A stretch of 64,000 bases of DNA from Neokomagataea thailandica NBRC 106555. GTDB taxonomy: Bacteria; Pseudomonadota; Alphaproteobacteria; Acetobacterales; Acetobacteraceae. The first letter of the stretch is position 1; each line of letters opens with the position of its first letter. The notes below the pieces were generated by a model. It was not told the DNA's origin. It did not search any database and worked only from the letters and a program-made list of their open reading frames with translations. The stretch is from positions 19,156 through 83,155 of the forward strand of contig NZ_BCZB01000016.1 of NCBI RefSeq assembly GCF_001598495.1, in the 5' to 3' direction. A program made the position numbers and the translations under genes. Positions 26,885-36,302 of this stretch are shown here, piece after piece.

Positions 26885-28375
26885 GTGGGATTGAATAATG
26901 CTCTCTCGATTGCATCAACAGGCTTGTCTGCGGTGCAATATGCAATGTCGGTTTCATCCCAGAATACGGCAAATGCAAGCACTGCGGGTTATATTGCAGA
27001 ACAGCCAACAGTCATGGCGAGTGCAAGCGGAAGTGGCGTGATCATTGCGGGAACACGCCTTACGGTTAATACTCAGGTCCAATCGGCTCTTTACGCTCAA
27101 AATAGTGATGTTTCGTATGAAAATACCAAACAAAATTCTTTATCAATTATTTCTTCTCTGCAAGGGTCAACCTCTTCTGATCCGGGAGCGAGCGGAACAT
27201 TATCAGATTTATTAGGGAATGTTCGCTCATCATTACTGTCATTATCCTCTTCTATCAGTAGTAGTGCAGCACAGAGCACAGTGGTGTCGTCATCGAATAA
27301 TCTTGTGCAGATGTTGAATGGTTTGAGTTCTGGTATTCAACAGCAAAGACAAAATGCACAGGATGGAGTTGTCTCTTCCGTACAAGATATCAATACAAAC
27401 TTAACCACCATTGGGGCCTTATCAAGCAAGATCATGACTCTAAAAACGGCTGGAAAAGATACGGCTGATCTGGAAAATCAGCGCTTTACGGCCCTGAATT
27501 CACTTGCGAATGACATAAACATTTCGTGGAAAGTGTCATCTAATGGAGATATGAGTATTTCAACGGCAGATGGCCTGGCGCTACCAACGCGTATGGCACC
27601 ACCATCTGGGCAGGGGGTAGTCTCAAATAATTTCCCTCTTATGACATCAAATGCCGCAGTCTCGGTCAGTTCATGGTATCCTGGGCAAGGCAATAAAAAT
27701 GCTCTTCCGGGCATTATGTTGAATGGAGTTGATATCACACAGAGCCTTAAAGGCGGCTCAGTGGGAGCAAATATAGAGTTGCGGGACAATATTTTGCCAG
27801 TGATGCAGGCACAAAGCGATTCATTTGCATATAGTTTAGCGAGCCGTTTTCAAGCGCAGGGTATGCCGCTTTTTACGGATTCTTCAGGGTATGTTCCAAA
27901 TGCTGATCAAACAAACCTTCCACCACAAGGGAGTTTGGGGTTTGCGCAGTCTATACGTGTTTCAGCGCAGTATCAGATGACACCGTCTTTGCTTGGGGCG
28001 GATATGACAGGGGGTGTCCTTAAAAATGTTCTATCCAATACGTTTGGCTCGTCTTTGGCGAGCGCCCCTAGTGAAGGGTTGGGGGCGTCTGGCGCGTTAA
28101 GAACAGGATATAGCGGGCAGAACGACATTATTGGACTAGCAACAGCTCTGACCTCTGATCAAGCCGCGCAGGCAGCAGATGCAAGCAGTAATCTGTCCTT
28201 GGCAAAAACAACGCAGACAAGCCTTGCTTCGCAGTTTTCCAGTACATCTGGTGTATCGGTCGATAAAGAGATGGCCAATGTGGTGGCATTGCAGAACGCT
28301 TATTCTGCTAATGCAAAGGTTATTTCTGCTGTTCAGACAATGTTTACGTCATTGCTTAGTGCTATTGGAGGGTAA
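26885..28375 (+). CDS. flgK: flagellar hook-associated protein 1 FlgK
   Basis: A 496-residue protein starting NNALSIASTGLSAVQYAMSVSSQNTANAST, the FlgK counterpart of the FlgE motif, with a D0-type C-terminal end VSVDKEMANVVALQNAYSANAKVI that matches the conserved terminus of hook-associated proteins. FlgK caps the hook and joins it to the filament. The start is GTG 26885 with GAGAGA about 10 bp upstream. The gap to flgL is three bases. Confidence 0.92.
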   Translation: MGLNNALSIASTGLSAVQYAMSVSSQNTANASTAGYIAEQPTVMASASGSGVIIAGTRLTVNTQVQSALYAQNSDVSYENTKQNSLSIISSLQGSTSSDPGASGTLSDLLGNVRSSLLSLSSSISSSAAQSTVVSSSNNLVQMLNGLSSGIQQQRQNAQDGVVSSVQDINTNLTTIGALSSKIMTLKTAGKDTADLENQRFTALNSLANDINISWKVSSNGDMSISTADGLALPTRMAPPSGQGVVSNNFPLMTSNAAVSVSSWYPGQGNKNALPGIMLNGVDITQSLKGGSVGANIELRDNILPVMQAQSDSFAYSLASRFQAQGMPLFTDSSGYVPNADQTNLPPQGSLGFAQSIRVSAQYQMTPSLLGADMTGGVLKNVLSNTFGSSLASAPSEGLGASGALRTGYSGQNDIIGLATALTSDQAAQAADASSNLSLAKTTQTSLASQFSSTSGVSVDKEMANVVALQNAYSANAKVISAVQTMFTSLLSAIGG

Positions 28376-28377
28376 CC

Positions 28378-29442
28378 ATGACCGGTATTGTAGCGGATAT
28401 GGGGTATGGTACTTCTTTTTATGGAATGGCAGCAGCAGTTAATACATTGTCGGCGCGGCAAGATGTTTTACAGGCGGAAGTATCGACTGGGGTAAGAGCA
28501 CAGGACTATGCGGGGCTTGGGGCATCTCGGACGCAAGCATTGGCTTTGCAGCCTGCTATGACACAGGTGGCAGCGTGGACAACAAACGTGCAAGAAGCGC
28601 AAGCTCAGTTATCGTCTAGCCAGAATGCGCTGAAACAAATTTCGGATATGTCATCACAATTTACAAAGACTATAGAGACTTTGGTGGGAACGCCTTCTGC
28701 ATCGTCCCTTGAAGCTGTGTCACAATCAGCACGGGATTCTTTAACGGTTCTGGGCAATGCTTTGAACACGAAGTATGGAGAACATTATATTTTTTCAGGA
28801 AATACGGGAGAACCTCCTGTAAATGGAGATTTATATTCTTCTAATATGAGTAAAGATATTGCGAGTATAGTAAGCTCATTGGGTGAACAGGGTGGGCAGG
28901 GAGTGTTGCAGTTGTCGTTGCAACAGGCGTCCGCAGCAGGAAAAAACTCCCCCTTTTCTCAAGCGCTTTCGAGCGCGCCACAAGATGTAGCCGGACGTGC
29001 AAACCAAGTTCAAACGGGGCCATCTGGAACGCAGATTGTTGGGTGGGTTGCTACGCAAGGTGGAGTACCTTCTGCTGAAACGACCGGCTCTCCCATTCGA
29101 GATTTGATGAGAAATTTAATGGTTGTTTCGTCTTTGGGGCATGTGTCCGTGGGGAGTGATGGTTATAAATCCCTTATTGCGGGTATTCAGGTGTCAAATA
29201 ACACTGTGAATACAGGGTTGGCTAATGCTGCGGCGGATATGGGCATTCAGCAAAATACATTAACAATACAGTCATCTTTTTTGACGCAGATGAACTCATC
29301 TCTCATGAGCCAGCTTGGTCAAGCAAAAGATGCTGATATTGCAATGGTTTCTACACAATTGACAGACACACAAAACCAATTGAAAGCATCGTATAGTTTG
29401 ATCGCGGATATGAAGGGTATGATGCTCGCAAATTATATTTGA
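28378..29442 (+). CDS. flgL: flagellar hook-associated protein 3 FlgL
   Basis: The 354-residue protein resembles flagellin at both ends, with an N-terminal coiled-coil ([30 protein letters not shown]) and a C-terminal coiled-coil ([35 protein letters not shown]), without the variable D2/D3 filament domains. This is the FlgL pattern, linking FlgK to flagellin. It starts 3 bp after the flgK stop and ends 68 bp before htpG. Confidence 0.9.
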   Translation: MTGIVADMGYGTSFYGMAAAVNTLSARQDVLQAEVSTGVRAQDYAGLGASRTQALALQPAMTQVAAWTTNVQEAQAQLSSSQNALKQISDMSSQFTKTIETLVGTPSASSLEAVSQSARDSLTVLGNALNTKYGEHYIFSGNTGEPPVNGDLYSSNMSKDIASIVSSLGEQGGQGVLQLSLQQASAAGKNSPFSQALSSAPQDVAGRANQVQTGPSGTQIVGWVATQGGVPSAETTGSPIRDLMRNLMVVSSLGHVSVGSDGYKSLIAGIQVSNNTVNTGLANAAADMGIQQNTLTIQSSFLTQMNSSLMSQLGQAKDADIAMVSTQLTDTQNQLKASYSLIADMKGMMLANYI

Positions 29443-29510
29443 AAGCGTTGAAAAAAGAATGCGCTCATCGCATATCTACAAGGAACATCTCATTAAGGAG
29501 GTTTATCGGT

Positions 29511-31376
29511 ATGAGTGATGCGTCTGGTCATGTTGAAAAGCGCGCTTTTAGCGCAGAAGTTGGGCGTTTGCTCGATTTGGTTGTGCACTCCCTGTATTCA
29601 GATCGGGAGATTTTTCTTCGTGAACTGGTCGCTAATGCTGCGGATGCGACGGATAAGCGCCGCTTTGAAGCATTAACGAACGCCTCTTTGGCACTGCCGG
29701 AGAATGCATCTATCCGCATCGCTCCGGATAAAGACGCTAAGCGTCTGGTGATTGCTGATGATGGTATAGGTATGTCACATGATGAGCTTGCTGAAAATTT
29801 AGGGACGATTGCACGTTCAGGTACACGCCAATTTGGTGAAAAGCTGAGTGAAGCGAAACCAGAAGAACGCCCGAGCCTGATTGGTCAGTTCGGCGTTGGT
29901 TTCTACGCGGCGTTCATGGTGGCTGATCATGTGAATGTGACGTCGCGTAAGGCAGGCTCTGATGAGGCATGGACGTGGTCATCAGACGGTAAGGGTGATT
30001 TCACACTTGCACCTGCAACGCGCTCTACGCCGGGCACAGAAATTGAGTTGTCCTTTAAGGATGACGCTGTTGAGTTCCTTGATCCATTCCGCCTTCGTTC
30101 GATTATTCGTAAATGGGCAGATCACATCTCATGGCCGATTACGTTGCAAGAAATCAACGAAGACGGTACGAGCGAAGAGAAGCCTGCGAACGAAGGGACT
30201 GCGATTTGGCGTAAGCCAAAATCAGAGATCACCTCTGAGCAATATACGGAGTTTTACCGTCACGTTGCCCGTGCGTTTGATGAGCCTTATGTAACACTGC
30301 ATTGGAGTGCAGAAGGCACGACAGAATTTACGTCGCTGCTGTTCATTCCAGGTGCGCGTCCGTTCGATTTTATGGAGCAATCACGCGAGAGTCGTGTGCA
30401 TCTTCATGTTCGCCGTATGTTCATTACGGATGAAGCAGAGTTGTTGCCAAATTGGATGCGTTTTGTTCAGGGCGTTGTTGATACAGAAGACCTGCCACTG
30501 AACGTATCGCGTGAAATGCTTCAGGCAACGCCGACGTTGCAACGTATCCGTAAGGCTGTGACCAAGCGCGTTCTGAACGAAATTCAGAAGCGTGCAAAAG
30601 ATGCAGCACCAGAATTTAATACGTTCTGGGAAAACTTTGGCCCGGTTGTAAAAGAAGGTCTTTGGGAAGATGCGGAATATCGTCAAGAAATTGCGAAATT
30701 CGCTCGTTTCCACTCAACGCATAATGACGAACTAACAACACTGGATGCGTATATTGAACGCATGAAGGATGGTCAGGACGTTATTTACTACCTGACTGGT
30801 GATAACCTTGATGCGCTGCGTAGCTCAGCACAGTTGGAAGGTTTTCGTGCTCGTGGTTTAGAAGTTCTGTTGTTGGCTGATCCGGTTGATGCTTTCTGGC
30901 CGGAGCGTTTGCACGCCTTCAATGATAAGGCATTGCGTTCTGTCGTGCAGTCTCATGGTGACTTGGAAAAGTTTGAGACTACCGAGGATGAAGGTGAGAG
31001 CCCAGCGGATTTGGACAAACTTCTTCCTGCATTGCGTGAGGCTCTAGGGGATGCCGTTAAGGACGTGCGTGGCACGGTGCGCCTGACGGGGAGTGCTGTG
31101 GTGATGACATTTGAAGGTGGCCCAGACTTGGCGATGCAGCGTTTGATGCGTCGTTCCGGTCAAGGTATGCCGGAGATGCCACCTGTGCTGGAAATTAACC
31201 CTCGCCATGCTTTGATTCGTACTTTGGCAGAGCGTGCGGAACGTGATGCTGATATTTCAGAATATGCTCATATTCTGCTGGATCTTGCACGTGTGCAGGA
31301 AGGGGAAGCCGTGCCTGACCCAAGTGGGTTTGCGCGTCGTTTGTCCGGTGTTTTGGCGCAAGGTGGAGCAGTATAA
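29511..31376 (+). CDS. htpG: molecular chaperone HtpG (Hsp90)
   Basis: The 621-residue protein has the GHKL ATP-binding motifs [24 protein letters not shown] and [15 protein letters not shown] in its N domain, then the middle and C-terminal dimerisation domains ([30 protein letters not shown]). It is a heat-inducible ATP-dependent chaperone. The start at 29511 is set by AAGGAGG 9 bp before it; the open frame extends to 29439 but that lacks a ribosome site and overlaps flgL. A weak hairpin follows at 31394-31417. Confidence 0.96.
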   Translation: MSDASGHVEKRAFSAEVGRLLDLVVHSLYSDREIFLRELVANAADATDKRRFEALTNASLALPENASIRIAPDKDAKRLVIADDGIGMSHDELAENLGTIARSGTRQFGEKLSEAKPEERPSLIGQFGVGFYAAFMVADHVNVTSRKAGSDEAWTWSSDGKGDFTLAPATRSTPGTEIELSFKDDAVEFLDPFRLRSIIRKWADHISWPITLQEINEDGTSEEKPANEGTAIWRKPKSEITSEQYTEFYRHVARAFDEPYVTLHWSAEGTTEFTSLLFIPGARPFDFMEQSRESRVHLHVRRMFITDEAELLPNWMRFVQGVVDTEDLPLNVSREMLQATPTLQRIRKAVTKRVLNEIQKRAKDAAPEFNTFWENFGPVVKEGLWEDAEYRQEIAKFARFHSTHNDELTTLDAYIERMKDGQDVIYYLTGDNLDALRSSAQLEGFRARGLEVLLLADPVDAFWPERLHAFNDKALRSVVQSHGDLEKFETTEDEGESPADLDKLLPALREALGDAVKDVRGTVRLTGSAVVMTFEGGPDLAMQRLMRRSGQGMPEMPPVLEINPRHALIRTLAERAERDADISEYAHILLDLARVQEGEAVPDPSGFARRLSGVLAQGGAV

Positions 31377-31393
31377 GTTTCATGAATGCGTAG

Positions 31394-31417
31394 GTGCTGA
31401 GTGTAAAAGCTTAGCAC
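31394..31417 (+). terminator. hairpin after htpG, in conflict with a second hairpin
   Basis: GTGCTGAG pairs with CTTAGCAC (8 bp, one G-U pair), followed by TTTGTT. The right arm also belongs to AGCACT (31413-31418), which can pair with AGTGCT at 31424-31429, so this hairpin and the next are mutually exclusive. Confidence 0.5.
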
Positions 31418-31430
31418 TTTGTTAGTGCTC

Positions 31431-31470
31431 TTTCGGCCATGCTTTCCTGAGGAGGAAGGCATGGCCGAAA
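31431..31470 (+). promoter_or_regulatory. hairpin sequestering the start of the TPR-glycosyltransferase
   Basis: An 18-bp stem, with one G-U pair and a GAGG tetraloop, joins 31431-31448 to 31453-31470. The ribosome-binding AGGAGGAA (around 31453-31460) and the ATG at 31461 lie in its 3' arm and loop, so the mRNA start is fully paired. This could switch translation on or off. Confidence 0.6.
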
Positions 31471-32948
31471 TTGTAATGAGTTCAGTCTTTTTAGACAATA
31501 TTCAGGCGGCTTTCGCAGCAGGGCAGCGTGGTGAACCGCAGAATGCTCTGTGTCATCTACACATTGCTCTTGAGCAGATGCCAGAGACGGCACGCGCAGC
31601 TTTTTTGGTCGCTGGTGTGTATGAGCACTGCGCGGCATGGCGAGAGGCGGCGAAGTATTACGTAAAATCGTTGCAATATGATGTGACAGACTTGCGGGTG
31701 TGGCATCGCCTTGGGGTTGTACGGTTGGCTTATGATGACTTTGAGGGGGCGCTCGCGGCTTTACGTTACGTATGCGCAGCAGCACCACGAGAAGGGCATT
31801 ATGCCGTTGATTACAGTATGGCGCTTGCACGTGTGGGGCAGTTTGAGGAAGCGCTGCAAGCAGCTGAGCACGCTTTGGTGCTCAATCCAGATGATGTGTT
31901 CGCCCTTAATAATGCGGGTCATGCATTGCAAAGCCTCAACCAATCACAACGAGCTTTGGCGTATTATGATCGCGCTGTGGCGCTGGCGCCGGAACAGCCG
32001 TGTGTTCGTTTTGGCCGAGCGACGGCTTTGTTGAAATCAGGTGATTTCCAACAGGGGTGGCGAGAGTATGAGTGGCGCTGGAAGGATTGCCAAAACGTTA
32101 GAACGGACGTGATGGCCCCTGTATGGGAAGGGGAGTCTTTAGTAGAGAAAACGATCCTTGTGCATCATGAGCAAGGCTATGGTGATAGTTTACAGTTTCT
32201 ACGGTTGATTCCGCTTTTAGCACAGACTGGCGCATGTATCATTTTACAGGTACCGCCAGCATTGTTCCGTTTAGCTGAGTTGGTGGAGGGTGTTGCGGAT
32301 GTCTGTGCGATACTTGACCCGGGGCAGCATGTAGATGTGCATTGTCCTTTGCTTAGCTTGCCTGCTCGTATGGTGTCTGCGCCTGTAGAGAACTCCAAAC
32401 TGCCTTACTTGAAGCTGAAAGCAGAAGATAATCTTGTAAAATCGGTGGTCCCATACCGGAAGCTTGTTGTGGGGCTAGTTTGGGCCGGAGATCCGCGGCC
32501 GCACGATACGAAGGCGCGGCAGACGGATTATAGGCGCAGCCTTTCCTTGGATATTTTGGCACCGTTATTTGCTTTTGATTCGGTGGAATATGTGAGTTTT
32601 CAAATGGGAGAAGCGCGCCATCAACGTCTAAAATACGCCCATTTTTTAGCAGATGGCACGGAAGGTATTACGGATTTTTATGAGACGGCCAGGCGTTTAT
32701 CAGGGGTAGATCTTTTGATTACGGTGGATACGTCTATCGCTCATCTTATGGGAGGGCTTGGGCGGCCTGTATGGCTGTTATCGCGCTATGATGCCTGTTG
32801 GCGTTGGGGGGAGTGTGGTGAGGAGACGGAATGGTATCCGTCGATGCGTATTTTTAGACAAGCTAAGCCGGGGGAGTGGGCTCAGCCTGTGCAGGATGTT
32901 GTGCGGAGTTTACACGAAATGGTGCGGTTAAAAGCGGCGGTAGAGTAG
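31461..32948 (+). CDS. TPR-repeat glycosyltransferase
   Basis: A 495-residue protein whose first half (about 1-190) is tetratricopeptide repeats (A.LNNAGHALQSLNQSQRALAYYDRAVALAP style) and whose second half resembles GT9/GT41-like Rossmann transferase domains (HEQGYGDSLQFLRLIPLL, VVGLVWAGDPRPHDTKARQTDYRRSL, DLLITVDTSIAHLMGGLGRPVWLL). The combination matches proteins that add sugars to flagellin or other surface polypeptides. Its place directly after flgEKL and htpG supports a flagellar role, but that is inference. The ATG is preceded by AGGAGGAA, which is buried in an 18-bp hairpin. Confidence 0.85.
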   Translation: MAEIVMSSVFLDNIQAAFAAGQRGEPQNALCHLHIALEQMPETARAAFLVAGVYEHCAAWREAAKYYVKSLQYDVTDLRVWHRLGVVRLAYDDFEGALAALRYVCAAAPREGHYAVDYSMALARVGQFEEALQAAEHALVLNPDDVFALNNAGHALQSLNQSQRALAYYDRAVALAPEQPCVRFGRATALLKSGDFQQGWREYEWRWKDCQNVRTDVMAPVWEGESLVEKTILVHHEQGYGDSLQFLRLIPLLAQTGACIILQVPPALFRLAELVEGVADVCAILDPGQHVDVHCPLLSLPARMVSAPVENSKLPYLKLKAEDNLVKSVVPYRKLVVGLVWAGDPRPHDTKARQTDYRRSLSLDILAPLFAFDSVEYVSFQMGEARHQRLKYAHFLADGTEGITDFYETARRLSGVDLLITVDTSIAHLMGGLGRPVWLLSRYDACWRWGECGEETEWYPSMRIFRQAKPGEWAQPVQDVVRSLHEMVRLKAAVE

Positions 32949-33998
32949 ATCTGTTGGGTTTTTACCGGCTTCTTTAAGGGCCTGATCCACCGTATGGTGC
33001 AGGGGAGATTTGGAGCAAATAGGGTCCGTATTGGCGGCATTACCTGTGAGGGCGAGAGCCTGACAACGGCAGCCTCCCCAATCTTCTTCTTTCTTCGGGC
33101 ATGAGCGGCAAGGTTCTGGCATCCAATCCGTGCCACGGAAGAGATTAAACAATTCAGAATCGAACCAAATCTCATTTAGAGATGTGTCTTCTACATTAGG
33201 GAAGGCAACATTTGGAATAATTTCAGCAGCATGGCAGGGCAGAACGCGCCCGCTAGGCGTGATGTTTATGAAACGCCGTCCCCAGCCATCCATGCAGGGT
33301 TTGGGGGTTTCTGCGTGATAATCTGGGGTGACATAATCAATGGCTAAGCCACCCTTGCGTTGTTCATCTTCAACAAAGCGCGTGGCATCGTTCAACTGCT
33401 CACGGCTGGGTAGGAGAGCAGAACGATTTTTGAGGCCCCATCCGTAATATTGTGTGTGTGCAATTTCGACGCGCTGGGCTTTCAGGTCACGAGCAAGGGT
33501 AAACATGTCCGGGATGCGTGCGATATTTTCACGGTGCACAACAAAATTGAGGGTGAGAGGAATGCCTAGTTCGTTAATGAGCCGTGCAGCCTCTAATTTG
33601 CGGGGTTGAGCATTTTTCAGGCCGCCAATGCGCTCTGCGCCTTCATTGGTGACGTCTTGGAACGAGAGTTGGATATGGTCCAAACCCGCATCGTCAAGGG
33701 CTGCTAATGTGTCTTTATTGAGTAAAATGCCAGACGTTATGAGATTGGTATACAGGTTGAGAGAGCGAGCATGGCGGATAAGCTGTGGCAGATCCGGACG
33801 GGCCATGGGCTCCCCGCCGGAGAAGTGCACTTGTAAAATGCCCATTTCAGCAGCTTGATCGAGTGTTTTGAGCCAACCTTCCGTGCTCATTTCGGCTGCA
33901 CGGCGCTCTAACTGGAGCGGATTGGAGCAATAAACGCAGGCAAGGGGGCAGCGATGTGTCAGCTCAGCCAGAAGGCTCATAGGGGCTGCAATGGTCAC
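32928..33998 (-). CDS. pqqE: PqqE, radical SAM enzyme of PQQ synthesis
   Basis: The 356-residue radical-SAM protein has THRCPLACVYCSNPLQL, with the CxxxCxxC cluster motif about residue 20, SGGEPMARPDLPQLI, and a SPASM-type C-terminal cysteine set (CHAAE, CRSCPKKEEDWGGCRCQA). It crosslinks the Glu and Tyr of PqqA. It overlaps pqqD by four bases upstream and the convergent TPR-glycosyltransferase by 21 bp at the 3' end. All five pqq genes here are transcribed together on the minus strand. Confidence 0.97.
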   Translation of the reverse strand: MTIAAPMSLLAELTHRCPLACVYCSNPLQLERRAAEMSTEGWLKTLDQAAEMGILQVHFSGGEPMARPDLPQLIRHARSLNLYTNLITSGILLNKDTLAALDDAGLDHIQLSFQDVTNEGAERIGGLKNAQPRKLEAARLINELGIPLTLNFVVHRENIARIPDMFTLARDLKAQRVEIAHTQYYGWGLKNRSALLPSREQLNDATRFVEDEQRKGGLAIDYVTPDYHAETPKPCMDGWGRRFINITPSGRVLPCHAAEIIPNVAFPNVEDTSLNEIWFDSELFNLFRGTDWMPEPCRSCPKKEEDWGGCRCQALALTGNAANTDPICSKSPLHHTVDQALKEAGKNPTDLLYRRF

Positions 33999-34285
33999 GC
34001 CCGCAATGCTCTTTTTTCCGTCAAATCATTCAAGAGCGTAAGGACATCGTTGGTGATGAGGTCGCGGGGAGCATCATAACGTACGCTGAGCGTATCAATT
34101 ATGGTCGCAATACTACGCTCTCCATCGACTAAACGGAGAATTTCAGGCGCGGCACCTTCGAGGATTAATGCTTTTTCAGGTGCTTGAATGAGCCATAAGT
34201 CACGTACTTTATCGTGTTGTAGGCGGTACCCGCGTGCGAGAGATGGGACGCGCGTTTGCGCGTCCTGTGGTGGTGGTGTGGTCAT
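33995..34285 (-). CDS. pqqD: PqqD, peptide chaperone of PQQ synthesis
   Basis: The 96-residue winged-helix-type protein binds PqqA and presents it to PqqE. It shows the family pattern RVPSLARGYRLQHDKVRDLWLIQAPEKALILEGAAPEILRL near the N terminus. It is coupled by ATGA overlaps to both pqqC upstream and pqqE downstream. Length is normal. Confidence 0.96.
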   Translation of the reverse strand: MTTPPPQDAQTRVPSLARGYRLQHDKVRDLWLIQAPEKALILEGAAPEILRLVDGERSIATIIDTLSVRYDAPRDLITNDVLTLLNDLTEKRALRA

Positions 34286-35016
34286 GGAATAAAGGCACCA
34301 GGAGGAATGTTGCCGTTAATATAGGCATGATCGAGGGCGTCGAGCATGGTCCAGAGGACAGAGCATTTGAACTCAAGAGCTGCCAGAACGGCTTCTTGCT
34401 GTTCAATGGTTTTTGCGTGTTCACGGACATAGGCGAGTGCGAAGTCTGAATCACGTGGTGCTTGGGTCAGGCGTGGGGTGAAGTAAGCGAGTGTATCGTG
34501 GGAAATGAAGTCGTAATGCTGGAGCATTCCCGAGACGCGTTCGCTGATGATGGTCGGCGAGAAGAGTTCTGTGAGAGATGACGCAATGGCTTCCAGAATG
34601 GAGCGGTCCCGTACAAAGTGGATATAGGCTTCGACGGAGAAGCGCGTGGCCGGAAGTAGGCCTTTCAAGCTTTCCACATAGTGCCGGTCAAGGCCGAGGC
34701 CGTCTGTCAGAACGAGCCAGCGGGCAACGCCTCCGGTGCCGGGTTCGGTGCCGTCATGATCTTCAATACGGCGGCGCCATTCACGCCGTAATTCGGTGGT
34801 TGGCAGACGTGCGAGAAGTGTCGCGTCTTTTGCGGGGATGCTTGCCTGATAATAATAGCGGTTAAGAGCCCATGCTTGCACTTGCTCTTTGTTGAGCAAG
34901 CCATCGTGTAATTTACGGTGGAAAGGGTGCTTGTTGTGGTAGCGCTCAGCGCCGATTTGGCGCAGGCGGTCTTCAAGCTGGTCTGGTGTCAGGCTGGCCG
35001 TGAGGGGGGCGGTCAT
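34282..35016 (-). CDS. pqqC: PqqC, final oxidase of PQQ synthesis
   Basis: A 244-residue helical enzyme, with NKHPFHRKLHDGLLNKEQVQAWALNRYYYQASIPAKDATLLARLP and active-site residues typical of PqqC, that closes the ring and oxidises the last intermediate to PQQ using O2. The ATG at 35016 overlaps the pqqB stop by four bases, a coupling seen at every junction of the cluster; the longer frame to 35061 is inside pqqB. Confidence 0.97.
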   Translation of the reverse strand: MTAPLTASLTPDQLEDRLRQIGAERYHNKHPFHRKLHDGLLNKEQVQAWALNRYYYQASIPAKDATLLARLPTTELRREWRRRIEDHDGTEPGTGGVARWLVLTDGLGLDRHYVESLKGLLPATRFSVEAYIHFVRDRSILEAIASSLTELFSPTIISERVSGMLQHYDFISHDTLAYFTPRLTQAPRDSDFALAYVREHAKTIEQQEAVLAALEFKCSVLWTMLDALDHAYINGNIPPGAFIP

Positions 35017-35939
35017 GGGGTTTCCAATCTGAAGGTCATTCCGTCTGCAGCGATGGTCCAACCCGCTTGGGTTACGGCATCGCGCTCTGGGCTGTTGTCC
35101 AGCAGGATGGGATTTGAGTTATTGATATGGATCAGCACTTTTTGAGGTTTTGCGCAGTCTTTGAAGCTTGCCATTGGTCCGTCCGGGTCAGCGACGGAAA
35201 CATGGCCCATGCGTTTCCCTGTTTTTGGACTTAATCCTGCGCGGATCATTTCATCATTGCGCCATAATGTGCCATCAAACAGGAGCAGGTCTGCTTGCTC
35301 CGCGCGGTGTATAATATCGGCTGTGATATCAGCACATCCGGGGATGAAGAGCAGGGTCTGTGTACCATCAGAGACACTTAGCCCAAGCGTTTCATCGGGG
35401 CGTGAGCCTTCAGCTTCGGCGTAGAGAGGTGCTTTGCCTGGTACGGCAAAAGCGGTGAGTGTCAGGCCGCTCTCACTGCCATCTTTGTGGTGTAGCGGGC
35501 AGGGTTCATCAAGCTGTAGAGCAATGCGCGGCACGATGGCGGGGTCAAGAGCGCCAAAAATAGGGTTGGCGTTGAGTTGCTCCAAGGTCGAGGTGCTGGC
35601 CATGAGCGAAAATGGTTCACGCTCACGCAAGGTGAGGAGGCCTGTAATCGCGTCAATTTCGCCGCATGTGAGAATAACAGATTGAATTGGTGTGTGACGA
35701 AATTGCCCGTCTTGCTCAGGTGCGGGGTGCAGAGCAGGATTTTCGTTGATTTGCTGTCGTATGTCAGGCGCGGCATTAAAGAGAAACCAACGTTTGCCAT
35801 CACCACTAACGGCAACAGAGGCCTGTGTGCGTGGGGATGTCCCATTGTGTTGGCGTGCTGCAATACAACCGGGTGCAGCCGAATTCCATTGAGGAAAGCC
35901 GCCGCCAGCTCCCGAACCGAGGACGAGGAGATCAATCAT
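35013..35939 (-). CDS. pqqB: PqqB, metallo-beta-lactamase-fold protein of PQQ synthesis
   Basis: The 308-residue MBL-fold protein starts DLLVLGSGAGGGFPQWNSAAPGC and ends with KVLIHINNSNPILLDNSPERD, both PqqB hallmarks. It hydroxylates the crosslinked dipeptide intermediate. It lies 116 bp after pqqA, with a hairpin in the gap that may separate a short, abundant pqqA transcript from the full operon. Confidence 0.97.
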   Translation of the reverse strand: MIDLLVLGSGAGGGFPQWNSAAPGCIAARQHNGTSPRTQASVAVSGDGKRWFLFNAAPDIRQQINENPALHPAPEQDGQFRHTPIQSVILTCGEIDAITGLLTLREREPFSLMASTSTLEQLNANPIFGALDPAIVPRIALQLDEPCPLHHKDGSESGLTLTAFAVPGKAPLYAEAEGSRPDETLGLSVSDGTQTLLFIPGCADITADIIHRAEQADLLLFDGTLWRNDEMIRAGLSPKTGKRMGHVSVADPDGPMASFKDCAKPQKVLIHINNSNPILLDNSPERDAVTQAGWTIAADGMTFRLETP

Positions 35940-36009
35940 AAGATAATGGCCGCTGCAAAAGGTGACATCACCTATACCGCATGCCGTGCTTGGTGTGTGC
36001 CGTCAACAT

Positions 36010-36041
36010 AACCGGCTCCTTCTATCCAGAAAGAACCGGTT
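36010..36041 (-). promoter_or_regulatory. hairpin between pqqA and pqqB
   Basis: AACCGG (36010-36015) pairs with CCGGTT (36036-36041), extended by partly paired CTCCTTCT/AGAAAG arms. T-runs are on the plus-strand side, so on the pqq transcript it is better seen as an attenuator or processing site that keeps pqqA high relative to pqqBCDE, as known for pqq operons. Confidence 0.5.
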
Positions 36042-36055
36042 TTTCTGCGAAAACC

Positions 36056-36136
36056 TTACTTGGTTTTGCCGCAGACATAAGAGTTGATTTCTGCGCCCAG
36101 TGGGATTTCGGTAACTTTAGGTGTGTTCCAAGCCAT
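36056..36136 (-). CDS. pqqA: PqqA, precursor peptide of pyrroloquinoline quinone
   Basis: A 26-residue peptide, too short for a normal ORF search. It carries Glu16 and Tyr20 in the conserved E-x3-Y spacing (GAEINSYVCGK), the two residues that become the PQQ skeleton. The ribosome site AGGAATGG precedes the ATG. PQQ is the cofactor of membrane glucose and alcohol dehydrogenases, the core of acetic acid metabolism. A G8 homopolymer lies about 70 bp upstream, in the promoter shared with the divergent permease. Confidence 0.97.
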   Translation of the reverse strand: MAWNTPKVTEIPLGAEINSYVCGKTK

Positions 36137-36302
36137 GATGTGTTCCATTCCTGTCATGGGAAAAGAGAGAATGCACTCCCGATATGTGGGCAGAATGTCT
36201 GTTCTTGGGGGGGGAGTTCAAGAGTAATTTTGTATAGAACACAAAAACGTGTAGTCGCTTAGATGGTTCTTTTCGATTAATTTGCTCATCTTTAGGCACT
36301 CT

